From Variovorax sp. 54 (GTDB taxonomy: Bacteria > Pseudomonadota > Gammaproteobacteria > Burkholderiales > Burkholderiaceae_C): a stretch of 64,000 nucleotides of DNA. Where the stretch lies: contig NZ_PEFF01000001.1 of assembly GCF_002754375.1 (NCBI RefSeq), positions 3,182,501-3,246,500 on the forward strand. Reading direction: 5' to 3'. The position numbers and the translations under genes are program-made. Positions 44,071 through 57,088 of this stretch are shown one piece after another. The notes beneath the pieces are model-generated. The model saw only the letters and a program-made list of their open reading frames with translations, was not told the DNA's origin and ran no database searches. Numbering within the stretch: position 1 is the stretch's first letter; every line of letters starts with the position of its first letter.

Positions 44071-45753
44071 TTATTTGCCCAGCACGCCCAGTCGCTTGTT
44101 GATGAACCACTGTTGCGCGATCGACAGCACGTTGTTCGTGATCCAGTACAGCACCAGGCCGGCCGGGAAGAAGATGAACATCACGCTGAACGCGAGCGGC
44201 ATGATCCACATCAGCTTGGCCTGCATCGGATCGGGCGGCGTCGGGTTGAGCCAGGTCTGGAACAGCGAGGTGGCCGTCATCACGATCGGCAGGATGTACC
44301 AGGGGTCCGGTGCCGACAGGTCGGTGATCCAGAGAATCCACGGCGCATGGCGCATTTCAACCGACGACAGCAGCACCCAGTACAGCGCAATGAACACCGG
44401 GATCTGGATCACGATGGGGAAGCAGCCGCCCATCGGATTGACCTTTTCGGTCTTGTAGATCCGCATCATTTCCTGCTGCATTTCTTGCGGCTTGTCCTTC
44501 AGCCGCTCGCGCATTTCCATGATCTTCGGGTTGATGGCCTTCATCTTGGCCATGCTGGCGTAGGCCTTGGCGTTGAGCCAGTAGAAGGCCGCCTTCAGCA
44601 GCACCACGAGCGCGACGATCGACCAGCCCCAGTTGCCCAGGATGCCGTGCAGCTGCGTGAGCAGCCAGTACAGCGGCTTGGAGATGATCGCGAAGATGCC
44701 GTAGTCCTTCACCAGGTCCAGGCCGGGGGCGATGGCTTCGAGCTTCTTTTCTTCTTCGGGGCCGGCGAACAGCGCGCTGTTCACGACCTGCGTGGCGCCC
44801 GGAGCGATCTTCGGCAGCGTCGCCACCATGGCGACGGTGAAGAGGTTGTCGCCCAGGTCCTTCACGCGGAATTCGCGGCGCAGCTGTTCGCTGGCCGGGT
44901 CGCCCTTGAGCAGCCAGGCCGACGCGAAGTAATGCTGCACCATCGCGATCCAGCCGTCGTTGGCCGGCGGCGGCGGTTCGATCTTGCCCTTGGCGATGTC
45001 CTTGAAGTCGAGCTTGTGGAACTTCTTCTCGTTGGTGTACGCGGCCGGACCCGTGAAGGTGTTGGTGCCGAACATGGTGCCGGCGGCCACGGTGCCGTGG
45101 CGCAGCAGCTGCATGTACAGCTGTGCGTCGCGCGGCTGGTCGCTCACGTTGACCACTTCGTGGCGCACGCCGATGACGTAGTCGTCACGCTTGAACACGT
45201 AGGTCTTGATGTACTTCAGCCCGCCGACCGGGGCGCTTTCGAAGCTCACTTCGAGCATGTTCTGGCCGTCGGCCATCGCGCGCGGACCGGCCTTCGGCGT
45301 CATGGCCGTCAGGTGGTTGGGGAAGGCATCGCCAGCGACGGGGTTCAGCAGGCCGGTCTGCGCGACGTAACGCGTGGCGGGCGAGCCGTTCTCGAACAGC
45401 ACGACGCGCTTGGTGCGGTCGGCTTCGTCGTACTTGAGCAGTTCGAGGTGGTTGACCGTGGCGCCTTCGCTGTCGATCGTCGCCTTGAACAGGTCGGTGG
45501 TCACCACGACCTGCTCGCGCGGCGCGGCCGGGGCCGCCTGCGTGGGTACGGCACCTGCGGTGCCGCCGGCTGCGGCAGCCGCGGTCGGCACGCCGTTGTT
45601 CGTGGCCGTACCGGCAGCCGGTGCCGTGACGGCGGGCTTGGTCGACGGCAGGAAGGTCGGCTTGTTGCCGTTGAAGACCTGCCATTGGTCCCACAGCAGC
45701 ACGAGCGAGAAACCAAAAATCACCCACAGGATCGTGCGGCGGATATCGTTCAT
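44071..45753 (-). CDS. yidC: Membrane protein insertase YidC
   Basis: A 560-residue Oxa1/YidC insertase: an N-terminal helix (ILWVIFGFSLVLLWDQW), a large periplasmic domain with a linker rich in Ala/Pro, and a C-terminal five-helix core (KAAFYWLNAKAYASMAKMKA, GCFPIVIQIPVFIALYWVL). It inserts membrane proteins alone or with SecYEG. The start overlaps the yidD stop. Confidence 0.96.
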   Translation of the reverse strand: MNDIRRTILWVIFGFSLVLLWDQWQVFNGNKPTFLPSTKPAVTAPAAGTATNNGVPTAAAAAGGTAGAVPTQAAPAAPREQVVVTTDLFKATIDSEGATVNHLELLKYDEADRTKRVVLFENGSPATRYVAQTGLLNPVAGDAFPNHLTAMTPKAGPRAMADGQNMLEVSFESAPVGGLKYIKTYVFKRDDYVIGVRHEVVNVSDQPRDAQLYMQLLRHGTVAAGTMFGTNTFTGPAAYTNEKKFHKLDFKDIAKGKIEPPPPANDGWIAMVQHYFASAWLLKGDPASEQLRREFRVKDLGDNLFTVAMVATLPKIAPGATQVVNSALFAGPEEEKKLEAIAPGLDLVKDYGIFAIISKPLYWLLTQLHGILGNWGWSIVALVVLLKAAFYWLNAKAYASMAKMKAINPKIMEMRERLKDKPQEMQQEMMRIYKTEKVNPMGGCFPIVIQIPVFIALYWVLLSSVEMRHAPWILWITDLSAPDPWYILPIVMTATSLFQTWLNPTPPDPMQAKLMWIMPLAFSVMFIFFPAGLVLYWITNNVLSIAQQWFINKRLGVLGK

Positions 45754-46037
45754 GACGAAGACTTCTTGTCGGAGGAGAGAAGAGACGAAAACAGCGAGCC
45801 TGACCGCTCAGTGCGACGCTGTGATTTCGGTGGAACCGGATCGTGGCCGCCCTGGCACCAGGGCTGGCAGCGCGCGATGCGGTGCAAAGTCAGGTAACTG
45901 CCCTTGAGCGCGCCGTGCACTTCCAACGCCTCGATCGAATACACGGAGCAGGTCGGCGTGAAGCGGCACGACTGCCCGAGCCAGGGGCTCAGCAGCAGGC
46001 GGTAGGCCTTCACGAGGCCGATCAGCAGGCGTTTCAT
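45750..46037 (-). CDS. yidD: Membrane protein insertion efficiency factor YidD
   Basis: A 95-residue protein with the conserved core LIGLVKAYRLLLSPWLGQSC and CRFTPTCSVYSIEALEVHG, invariant Cys/Pro residues of YidD. It overlaps yidC and rnpA at both ends, the usual rnpA-yidD-yidC arrangement. Confidence 0.95.
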   Translation of the reverse strand: MKRLLIGLVKAYRLLLSPWLGQSCRFTPTCSVYSIEALEVHGALKGSYLTLHRIARCQPWCQGGHDPVPPKSQRRTERSGSLFSSLLSSDKKSSS

Positions 46038-46456
46038 GCGGAGGCGCGTGCAGAGGAGGCGGGAGCTGGTGCCGCCGGGCGCCCGGCGCGCGCCAGCAGT
46101 TGCTGGAGCTCGGCGCGCACGGCGGCCTTGAGCGCGTCCGAAGAGGCGCTCACGAATACCTTGCGATCGAAACCGGCGCGCAGACGCACCACGTGCGCGG
46201 CACGCGGCAAAGCAACGCCAGGCGCGGCGCTCACGGTGTAGATCTGGCGCTTGATGGCGTTGCGCGTCACCGCGCGGCGTGCCCAGCGCTTGGGCACCAT
46301 GGCGCCCAGCCAGACCTCATCGGACGGAAACAGCGAAGCGGCGCCCGATGCGGAAGCATCGAGCGCACAGCGGTGCAATGCGAAATGGGCAGTGCGCGCC
46401 ACGGTGGCACCTGCGAGGACGGCCTGGAATTGCGCGCGGGTCTTGAGCCGCTGCAA
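46034..46456 (-). CDS. rnpA: Ribonuclease P protein component
   Basis: The core runs from LQRLKTRAQFQAVLAG through the RNA-binding helix (KRWARRAVTRNAIKRQIYTV) to a C-terminal Ala-rich tail; about 140 residues. A TTG at 46456 opens the conserved region; a TTG at 46540 is an alternative that would add 28 low-complexity residues. No strong ribosome-binding site supports either. Encodes the protein subunit of the tRNA 5'-processing ribozyme. Confidence 0.9.
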   Translation of the reverse strand: MQRLKTRAQFQAVLAGATVARTAHFALHRCALDASASGAASLFPSDEVWLGAMVPKRWARRAVTRNAIKRQIYTVSAAPGVALPRAAHVVRLRAGFDRKVFVSASSDALKAAVRAELQQLLARAGRPAAPAPASSARASA

Positions 46457-46557
46457 AGAAGCCGGGCCGCGGACGTCGCTGCTGGCGGGGCCAGGCGCAG
46501 AGGCTGCAGGAGCCTGCGCGGACGTATCGGCGGCTGACAACGGCAGGTGGGGTGCCG

Positions 46558-46692
46558 TCAGACGGCCAGGCGCTTGCGGCCCTTGGCGCGGCGTGCGTTG
46601 ATCACGGCGCGGCCGCCACGGGTCTTCATGCGGACCAGAAAGCCGTGGGTACGGGCGCGGCGGACTTTGGATGCTTGGTAAGTGCGTTTCAT
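46558..46692 (-). CDS. rpmH: Ribosomal protein bL34
   Basis: A 44-residue basic protein, [18 protein letters not shown] and [18 protein letters not shown], fully conserved in length and sequence with bL34. It is the first gene leftward from the origin region. Confidence 0.99.
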   Translation of the reverse strand: MKRTYQASKVRRARTHGFLVRMKTRGGRAVINARRAKGRKRLAV

Positions 46693-47000
46693 GATGGTTT
46701 CCTGATTCCCTGTTTGCGCCGGTTTCCGCATGAAGGCATGCACAAACCCGACGAGCGCTGGGGGAGCGAGTTTCGGATGGCCCCCGAAAGACGCTGTGAA
46801 GGCTTTTCAGGGAAACCCGCAATTATCGCAAACATTGGCCGCGGGAACAATCTTCGACTGGATTTGCGGGCCTTTCCATGTGCAGCGCAGCATGTGGATA
46901 AGGTTTTGACAAGTTAGAATGCCCGGCGCCTTCCAGCAGAGAATATCCACAATACCTATACAAGAAATGCCCGAAGGTTCCCTCACTTTTTCAAGCACCC
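46693..47000. other. rpmH-dnaA intergenic region with DnaA boxes (probable oriC)
   Basis: This 308-base gap separates the leftward rpmH set from dnaA. It has a perfect DnaA box, TGTGGATAA (46893-46901, reverse of TTATCCACA), a one-mismatch box ATATCCACA (46943-46951), and weaker TTATCGCAA near 46823. It also carries an A/T-richer section after the boxes. Placement matches chromosomal origins in relatives, but only a few boxes are visible, so autoregulation of dnaA alone is possible. Confidence 0.65.
46822..46850 (-). promoter_or_regulatory. rpmH promoter
   Basis: On the minus strand TTGTTC (46850-46845) and GATAAT (46827-46822) are separated by 17 bases, close to sigma-70 consensus, about 130 bases before the rpmH start. 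Confidence 0.6.
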
Positions 47001-48380
<1,380 letters not shown>

Positions 48381-48469
48381 AGCCGAATGTCATCAAGAAC
48401 GCCCCTCGCGACAGCGGAGAATGGCGTCCTGAAAGCTGATTCAAAGAGATAAGAGAAGAGGAAGAAGAC

Positions 48470-49576
48470 ATGATCGTTTTGAAGGCAACCCAAGACAAAG
48501 TTCTTGCCGCCCTGCAGTCGGTGGCTGGCATCGTGGAACGGCGTCATACCCTGCCGATCCTGGCCAATGTGCTGATCCGCAAGACCGGCGGCCAGCTGCA
48601 GCTGACCACCAGCGACCTCGAGATCCAGATCCGCACCACCGCCGAGCTCGGTGGCGACGAGGGCAATTTCACGACCACCATCGGCGCGCGCAAGCTGATC
48701 GACATCCTGCGCACCATGCCGGCCGACCAGACGGTGAGCCTCGAATCGAGCGCCAGCAAGCTCGTGCTCAAGGGTGGCAAGAGCCGCTTCACGCTGCAGT
48801 CGCTGCCCGCCGAAGACTTCCCGCTGGTGCAGGAAGCCGCCAATTTCGGCCCCGTGTTCAGCGTGCCGCAAAAGACGCTCAAAGACCTGCTCTCGCAGGT
48901 TTCGTTCGCGATGGCCGTGCACGACATCCGCTACTACCTGAACGGCATCCTGTTCGTGGCCGAAGGCAAGCAGCTGAGCCTGGTGGCCACCGACGGTCAC
49001 CGCCTGGCGTTCTCGTCGGCCCTGCTCGACGTCGAAGTGCCGCGCCAGGAAGTGATCCTGCCGCGCAAGACCGTGCTCGAAATGCAGCGCCTGCTGTCCG
49101 ACGCCGAAGGCGCCATCGAGATGCAGTTCGCGAACAACCAGGCCAAGTTCAGCTTCGGCGGCATGGAGTTCGTCACCAAGCTGGTCGAGGGCAAGTTCCC
49201 CGACTACAACCGCGTGATTCCCAAGAACCACAAGAACACCGTCACGCTCGGCCGTGCACCGCTCCTGGCCAGCCTGCAGCGCACCGCCATCCTGACCAGC
49301 GAGAAGTTCAAGGGCGTGCGCCTGAACATCGAGCCGGGCACGCTGCGCATCGCGTCGAACAACGCCGAGCAGGAAGAAGCCCAGGACGAACTCGACATCG
49401 ACTACGGCGGCGACAGCATCGAGATCGGCTTCAACGTGACCTACCTGATCGACGCGCTGTCGAACATGGACCAGGACATGGTCAAGCTGGACTTGGCCGA
49501 CTCCAACAGCTCGGCCTTGTTAACCATCCCCGAGAACGCATCTTTCAAGTACGTCGTGATGCCGATGCGCATCTAG
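48470..49576 (+). CDS. dnaN: DNA polymerase III beta sliding clamp
   Basis: A 368-residue clamp of three homologous domains starting MIVLKATQDKVLAALQSVAG; the end, FKYVVMPMRI, is the conserved C-terminus. It holds DNA polymerase III on DNA. It follows dnaA by 89 bases. Confidence 0.98.
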   Translation: MIVLKATQDKVLAALQSVAGIVERRHTLPILANVLIRKTGGQLQLTTSDLEIQIRTTAELGGDEGNFTTTIGARKLIDILRTMPADQTVSLESSASKLVLKGGKSRFTLQSLPAEDFPLVQEAANFGPVFSVPQKTLKDLLSQVSFAMAVHDIRYYLNGILFVAEGKQLSLVATDGHRLAFSSALLDVEVPRQEVILPRKTVLEMQRLLSDAEGAIEMQFANNQAKFSFGGMEFVTKLVEGKFPDYNRVIPKNHKNTVTLGRAPLLASLQRTAILTSEKFKGVRLNIEPGTLRIASNNAEQEEAQDELDIDYGGDSIEIGFNVTYLIDALSNMDQDMVKLDLADSNSSALLTIPENASFKYVVMPMRI

Positions 49577-49606
49577 ACCCCCCAAGACACAGCGCCTTGC
49601 GCACAC

Positions 49607-49629
49607 AACCCGCGGCCCCCCGCGGGTTT
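49607..49629 (+). terminator. Hairpin between dnaN and gyrB
   Basis: AACCCGCG and CGCGGGTT arms around a C-rich loop, followed by TTGCGCTTTC. The stem is strong but the U-run is broken, so termination would be partial. Confidence 0.5.
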
Positions 49630-49662
49630 GCGCTTTCAAGAGGCGGCGAATTGAGCTTTTGA

Positions 49663-52332
<2,670 letters not shown>

Positions 52333-52345
52333 TCGATTCCGCACC

Positions 52346-52374
52346 ACAGCGCGACACCCGCCGTGTCGCGCTGT
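52346..52374. terminator. Hairpin between gyrB and the converging binding-protein gene
   Basis: A 12-bp stem, ACAGCGCGACAC with GTGTCGCGCTGT, and a CCGCC loop lie just after the gyrB stop. There is no U-run, so it may be a weak terminator or 3'-end protector. Confidence 0.45.
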
Positions 52375-52415
52375 GCGCTGCGAAGGCGTCCTGCGGACGC
52401 CTCACTTCTTCACGT

Positions 52416-53627
52416 TCACTGCTTGCGCTGCACGAACAGGTTGCGCTTCGCATCCTCCGGGTACGCGAAGGTGATCTGCCCGTTGCGCACCACGCCCATC
52501 ACCAGCATGTTGGGCGAAATCGCGTCCTTGTCGTTCTCCGAGAACGACTTGTCATAGGTCGTGACCACGCCGTAGTACGGCCGCTTGGGCTGCTCGAGCG
52601 AGGCCTTGATGAACGGGCCTTCGAGCTTGCCGTTCGGCACATTGAACATCGCGTGGGCCAACAGGTACGTGGCGTCGTACGCCTGCGCGGCGGCCATCGG
52701 CACCGGGATGCGCTTTGTGTTGAATTTGCGCACGTAGTTGGACAGAAACGACGAGCGGCGCTCGTTGCTGGGCTCGGCGATGAAGCTCTGCGCCATCAAC
52801 GCACCCTCGGCGGCCTCCCGGGCGCCGTCGATGAAGGAAGGGAAGGACAGCGGCCACGCCCCGACTTGCGGCACCTTCCAGTTCAGGGCCTGCCGGCCCC
52901 GTGCGATGACGGCATTTTCGGGGCCCACGGTGTAGCTGAAGATGACGTCCGCGCCGGCCGCCTTGGCCTCCGACAGTTCCTTCGTCAGGTCTTTCACACC
53001 GAGTTGGAAGCGGCCCACGTACACGGGCTTGAGGTTCCTGGCGGCCAGCGCCTTCTCCACATCCTTCACGCCCGCCTCGCCGTACCCGGTGGTGTCGTGC
53101 AGCACAGCGACCCGTTTCCAACCCCGCGCCAGCAGGTCGTCGACCACAAAGGGCGCCTGGATGCTGTCTTTGGGCGAGGTGCGAAAGACATAGCTCGTGG
53201 CCGGCGGATAGGTCGAGGTCAGCGCCGAACCGGTGGCACAGGGCACGATCAGCGGCAATTTCGCGTCATTGAAAACGGCCAATGATTTCATCGCCACGCC
53301 GGTATTGCAGAAGCCGATGGCGGCGACCACTTTGTCATGGACGAGGGCCTGGGATTGCGAGCGGCCGATGTCCGGATTGGCCTGATCGTCCTTGATCACC
53401 AGTTCGAGCGAGCGCCCGAGATACCCGCCCACGGCATTGACTTCGTCGACGGCCATCTTCACGCCGTTGAGCATGGGCAGGCCGAAATCGGCCGATGGCC
53501 CCGTGAAAGGGCCGATGACGCCGATGCGGATCGGTGCAGCGGCGGGCGCGGGCTGCTGGGCGGTGGCTTGGGCAGCCAGCCCCAAACCCATCAGCAAGTA
53601 CATGAATCGGCGAGTTGGATGAGGCAT
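52416..53627 (-). CDS. Branched-chain amino-acid-type ABC substrate-binding protein
   Basis: A 403-residue periplasmic binding protein (LivJ type I fold). It has a signal peptide (LMGLGLAAQATAQQ), IRIGVIGPFTGPSADFGLPM and NGVKMAVDEVNAVGGYLGR at the start of the mature protein, and GATGYGEAGV-type cleft segments. Permease and ATPase genes are not nearby, so it is an orphan; ligand unknown. Confidence 0.88.
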   Translation of the reverse strand: MPHPTRRFMYLLMGLGLAAQATAQQPAPAAAPIRIGVIGPFTGPSADFGLPMLNGVKMAVDEVNAVGGYLGRSLELVIKDDQANPDIGRSQSQALVHDKVVAAIGFCNTGVAMKSLAVFNDAKLPLIVPCATGSALTSTYPPATSYVFRTSPKDSIQAPFVVDDLLARGWKRVAVLHDTTGYGEAGVKDVEKALAARNLKPVYVGRFQLGVKDLTKELSEAKAAGADVIFSYTVGPENAVIARGRQALNWKVPQVGAWPLSFPSFIDGAREAAEGALMAQSFIAEPSNERRSSFLSNYVRKFNTKRIPVPMAAAQAYDATYLLAHAMFNVPNGKLEGPFIKASLEQPKRPYYGVVTTYDKSFSENDKDAISPNMLVMGVVRNGQITFAYPEDAKRNLFVQRKQ

Positions 53628-53996
53628 TTGGCTTTAGCGCTTTGGAAGAAAGGTCGAGCCTAATTTCTTTGTTCGCCGTTCCATAGCTAGGGTATGCCCA
53701 GTCAATTGCACTCAACTTCCGTCTTTTGTTGCCGATTCAGCAGATTGAACACTGCACCGAATCCGTGAGTACCCGTTGCCACCAAATGCGCACAAGCCCC
53801 GTCTCAGGGTTTCCGATGAAAGACACCCGAAAAGTGTGAGTGGCGCCCGTCACACGGGCGTCACCAGCTATGAAAACAATAGCATTCACCTGCGCAACGC
53901 AGAAGCTTCCTCGTAAACGCTATATCTAGCCCGACTCTTGCTAAGCAAAATTCCTGACGGATTTCCTGTCACGCAAGATCGAGGACACACAGAGCA
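53628..53996. other. 369-base intergenic region with palindromic motifs
   Basis: No gene is apparent. It is relatively A/T-rich and carries a hairpin GCCCGT/ACGGGC (around 53845-53859) and the short palindrome GCTATGAAAACAATAGC (53867-53883). It should hold the divergent promoters of the binding protein and exported paralogue, but no convincing -35/-10 pair could be read. Confidence 0.5.
53867..53883. repeat. Short palindromic repeat GCTAT-N7-ATAGC, copy 1
   Basis: GCTATGAAAACAATAGC, A-rich loop. A similar motif occurs at 55241-55259. Such motifs appear scattered in Comamonadaceae genomes (recollection, not checked). Confidence 0.5.
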
Positions 53997-54521
53997 ATGA
54001 ACCCCAAGCGTTTCCAACAGCCCGTGGCGGCACTGGTTCTGGGCGCCGCATCGGTCGCCGCGGCCTTCCTCGGGGCCGTGTCGCCGGCCCACGCGTTCTC
54101 GAACCCGCCGATCCAGATCGCGCAGGGCATCGAATACATGTGCGGCGGTGCCGCCAAGGGCGAAGCCGCCTTCCTGGAAATGGTCGCGCCGCGCTGGGCC
54201 GCGACCATCGACTTCCGCGTGAACGACGGCAAGGGCGCGCAGCAGGCCGGCTTCCCGGCCAAGGCAGCGATCCAGATCCGCCAGAAGTACACGGGCCAGA
54301 CGGTGATGGAAGTGCAGACCCAGGCGCCCACCATGCTCGCGCGGCTCGAACCGGGCGCCTACGACGTCGACGTGACGCTGGGTGGGCTCACGCTCACGCA
54401 GCAGCTGGTCGTGATCGCCGGCATTCCGGCGCGCGCCTCGTTCGTCTGGCCGTCGAACTTCGACATGGCCTCGGTCGCGCCGCCGCTGCCCCAGGCGCTG
54501 GCGCAGACCGCCGCACGCTGA
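53997..54521 (+). CDS. Exported hypothetical protein, tandem paralogue 1
   Basis: A 174-residue protein with a signal peptide (ALVLGAASVAAAFLGAVSPAHA). The mature part has NPPIQIAQGIEYMCGGAAKG, APRWAATIDFRVNDGKG and a terminal ARLEPGAYDVDVTLGGLTLT, all shared with the next gene. The carboxypeptidase-regulatory-like beta fold (surface protein module) is suggested by the LEPGxYxVxVxxGG pattern. Function unknown. Confidence 0.72.
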   Translation: MNPKRFQQPVAALVLGAASVAAAFLGAVSPAHAFSNPPIQIAQGIEYMCGGAAKGEAAFLEMVAPRWAATIDFRVNDGKGAQQAGFPAKAAIQIRQKYTGQTVMEVQTQAPTMLARLEPGAYDVDVTLGGLTLTQQLVVIAGIPARASFVWPSNFDMASVAPPLPQALAQTAAR

Positions 54522-54637
54522 CCCGACGCGGGCCACCGCGGCCCGCGCGCAGTCAGTTAAGTTTTCCTTAAGTCGTGCCCGGCACAGTGCCCTCCTGCGT
54601 GGCCTGTCGCCACCATCGCCCGGAAAGGAAGGCTTCG

Positions 54638-55162
54638 ATGTCTCTCACCACCACCAATCCCCTGTTTCTGTTCTCGCACGCGCGGCCCATCGCCGCCGCA
54701 ACTGTCGCAACGGGCGCCGCCTTGCTCGTGCTGCTCGGCGGTGCGCTCTCGGCGCAGCCGGCCCAGGCCGCGATGAACCCGCCGATCCTCATGGCGCACG
54801 GCGTCGAGTACATGAGCGGCGGCATCGGCCAGGACGAGGCCCAGCTAATGGAAACCGTGTCGCCGCGCTGGCCCGCGAGCTTCGAATTCGCGATCAAGGA
54901 CGGCCGCCGCGCCGACTTCGCGGCCGGCGTGCACGTCACCGTGCGCGACAGCCACGGCACGGCGCTGCTCGACAACGTGGTCTCGGGCGGCCCGTTCATG
55001 GTGGCGCGGCTCGAGCCGGGCCGCTATGAAGTGGAGGCTCGCATTGGCGGCCAGACGCTGAAGCAGACGCTGCAGGTGTCACTGGGCGCGCCGGCCAAGG
55101 CGGTCTTCGAGTGGCCGGCGGGCACCGACATGGCTTCCGCCGGCACGCGCACGGTGCGGTAG
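54638..55162 (+). CDS. Exported hypothetical protein, tandem paralogue 2
   Basis: Also 174 residues, with a signal peptide (AALLVLLGGALSAQPAQA). Mature region NPPILMAHGVEYMSGGIGQD, VSPRWPASFEFAIKDGRR and VARLEPGRYEVEARIGGQTL aligns along the full length with the previous gene; its ATG follows an AAGGAAGG site. The Cys in gene 1 (YMCGG) is Ser here (YMSGG). They are probably an ancient duplication. Confidence 0.74.
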   Translation: MSLTTTNPLFLFSHARPIAAATVATGAALLVLLGGALSAQPAQAAMNPPILMAHGVEYMSGGIGQDEAQLMETVSPRWPASFEFAIKDGRRADFAAGVHVTVRDSHGTALLDNVVSGGPFMVARLEPGRYEVEARIGGQTLKQTLQVSLGAPAKAVFEWPAGTDMASAGTRTVR

Positions 55163-55240
55163 GCGCAACGGCATCGCGCTGCGGCCGACACCGAACCGTC
55201 ACGCCCGCGGCGCCACAACGCCCGCTATCCGGTTGCCTTG

Positions 55241-55259
55241 CGCTATAGAAAAAATAGCG
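55241..55259. repeat. Short palindromic repeat CGCTAT-N7-ATAGCG, copy 2
   Basis: CGCTATAGAAAAAATAGCG lies between the second paralogue and the metallophosphoesterase. It shares the GCTAT/ATAGC arms and A-rich loop with copy 1. Confidence 0.5.
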
Positions 55260-55346
55260 ACCCAGGCAGCTTTCGGCGCCTTGAATGCGCGGCATGCGCC
55301 TTGCAGATGACGTGTCCCGGGCCATGCCCGCGTCCCCCCCGTCCCG

Positions 55347-56543
55347 ATGCCGATCCGTCCCCTGAGCGTCCTGACCGCGCTCCTGCACGTCTACATTGCG
55401 CTGCGCCTGCTGCCCGCGCTGGCGTCGTTCACGCCTGCGTGGCCGCTCGCGCTCGTGCTGCTGGCGGTGTCGGCGGTCACGATGCCGCTGCCGTTCGTGT
55501 CGCGCAGCCGGAAGGCCGACCGCAAGGCGAAGCCGGCGGGCGAGACGCTGCACTGGATCGGCCTGATCAGCATGGGCTGGTTCTCCTCGCTGTTCATCTT
55601 GACGCTGGTGCGCGACCTCGGCCTGCTGCTGGCCTGGGTCGCCAGCACGATCGGTGGCCTGCAAGTGCCCCGGGACACGGTCGCGCCCTGGAGCGCGTTG
55701 GCGGTGCTGGCACTGGCCACGGGCGTGTCGCTGGTCGGCTTCGTCAACGCGCGCCGCACGGCCGGCGTGAAGCGGGTCGACGTGCCGATCCGCGGCCTGC
55801 CCGCGGCGCTGGCCGGCTTCACGATCGCCCAGCTCAGCGACATCCACGTGGGCCCGACGATCCGCAGCGGCTACATCCGGCGCATCGTCGATGCAGTGAA
55901 CGGGCTCGGCGCCGACGCCATCGCGATCACCGGCGACCTGGTGGACGGCAGCGTGCCCGAGCTGCGCGAGCACATCGCACCGCTGGCGGGCCTGCGCGCG
56001 CGCCACGGTACCTTCGTGGTCACGGGCAACCACGAGTACTACGCGGGCGCGCATGCCTGGATCGACGAGCTGCGCCGCCTCGGCCTGAAAGTGCTGCTGA
56101 ACGAGCACGTGGTGCTGCAGACGCGCAACGTGCGCGGCGCGCAGACCGACGAAGAGCTGTTCGAGAGCGCGCTGGTGCTGGCCGGCGTGACCGACTTCAC
56201 CGCCGGCCATTTCGACGCCGCGCATGCGAGCGATCCGCACCTGGCACTGTACGACGCGCCGCCGCTGGTCCACACCCGCGTGCTGCTGGCGCACCAGCCG
56301 CGCAGCGCGCCGGTGGCAGCCGCGGCCGGCTACCAGCTGCAGCTGTCGGGCCACACGCACGGCGGCCAGTTCTTTCCGTGGAACCTGTTCGTGCCGATGC
56401 AGCAGCCGTTCACGGCCGGCCTGCACCGGCTGCACGACATGTGGATCTACGTGAGCCGGGGCACCGGCTACTGGGGGCCGCCGAAGCGTTTCGGCGCGCC
56501 GTCAGAAATCACGCTGGTGACGCTGGTCCCGGCGCCATCCTGA
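55347..56543 (+). CDS. Membrane-anchored metallophosphoesterase (YkuE-like)
   Basis: A 398-residue protein with about four N-terminal helices (ALLHVYIALRLLPALASF to LGLLLAWVAST) followed by a calcineurin-like phosphoesterase domain: QLSDIHVGPTIRSGYI, GDLVDGS, GNHEYYAGAH, and SGHTHGGQFFPWNLF carry the two-metal ligands. Similar enzymes cleave lipid-linked or cyclic phosphodiesters. Substrate not deducible. Confidence 0.9.
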   Translation: MPIRPLSVLTALLHVYIALRLLPALASFTPAWPLALVLLAVSAVTMPLPFVSRSRKADRKAKPAGETLHWIGLISMGWFSSLFILTLVRDLGLLLAWVASTIGGLQVPRDTVAPWSALAVLALATGVSLVGFVNARRTAGVKRVDVPIRGLPAALAGFTIAQLSDIHVGPTIRSGYIRRIVDAVNGLGADAIAITGDLVDGSVPELREHIAPLAGLRARHGTFVVTGNHEYYAGAHAWIDELRRLGLKVLLNEHVVLQTRNVRGAQTDEELFESALVLAGVTDFTAGHFDAAHASDPHLALYDAPPLVHTRVLLAHQPRSAPVAAAAGYQLQLSGHTHGGQFFPWNLFVPMQQPFTAGLHRLHDMWIYVSRGTGYWGPPKRFGAPSEITLVTLVPAPS

Positions 56544-56555
56544 AACACAGCGGCG

Positions 56556-57056
56556 TCAGGCCTGCAGTTCGGCCAGCAGCCGCCGCGCGTTCGACGTGGC
56601 GGCGGTGTGGATCGGCTTCAGGCCTTCGCGCGCAATGCGCGCCGCGACGCCCGTGAACTGACCCATCGTGCTGGCGCCGCGCGCCGTGGCCTGCACCAGC
56701 GCATCGCCGTGCGTGGCCGCCTGGGCCGGCGTGAAGCTGCCGGCCAGTGAGAACAACGCGGTGGTGCCCTGCAGCCATTGCTGCCACGCACGCTGGGCCA
56801 GCGAGGCCTGGCTGCTGTGCCATTGCTTGGCCATCGCCAGGCCCGATTCGCTGGCTGCGGCGAGCTTTTCGTGACCCATCAGCTGGAACTCCGCGAGGTC
56901 GGCGGCGCTGGGCGTGAGCCCGGCCTTGGCGATGCGCTCGGTGCGCATGCGAATCACCGTGCCGGACGACAGCAAGGTTTCGTGGGCCTTGAGGGCCAGG
57001 TCGCCCCATTGCATCAGCGGACTGGCCAGGCGGGCGGTGGTACTGAAGGACGACAT
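56556..57056 (-). CDS. Phasin family protein (PHA granule coat)
   Basis: A 166-residue amphipathic helical protein starting MSSFSTTARLASPLMQWGDL. No membrane segment; Ala/Gln-rich helices (QWHSSQASLAQRAWQQWLQG, ATARGASTMGQFTGVAARIA) fit phasin-like proteins that coat polyhydroxyalkanoate granules. A PhaR-type palindrome over its promoter supports this. Confidence 0.75.
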   Translation of the reverse strand: MSSFSTTARLASPLMQWGDLALKAHETLLSSGTVIRMRTERIAKAGLTPSAADLAEFQLMGHEKLAAASESGLAMAKQWHSSQASLAQRAWQQWLQGTTALFSLAGSFTPAQAATHGDALVQATARGASTMGQFTGVAARIAREGLKPIHTAATSNARRLLAELQA

Positions 57057-57088
57057 GGGAGGGTGAGGGCGTAGGGGAACAGAAGGTC

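Noticed and set aside
52346..52374. 12-bp hairpin after gyrB as a strong terminator
   Set aside because: There is no U-run on either strand, so it is listed only as a weak candidate.
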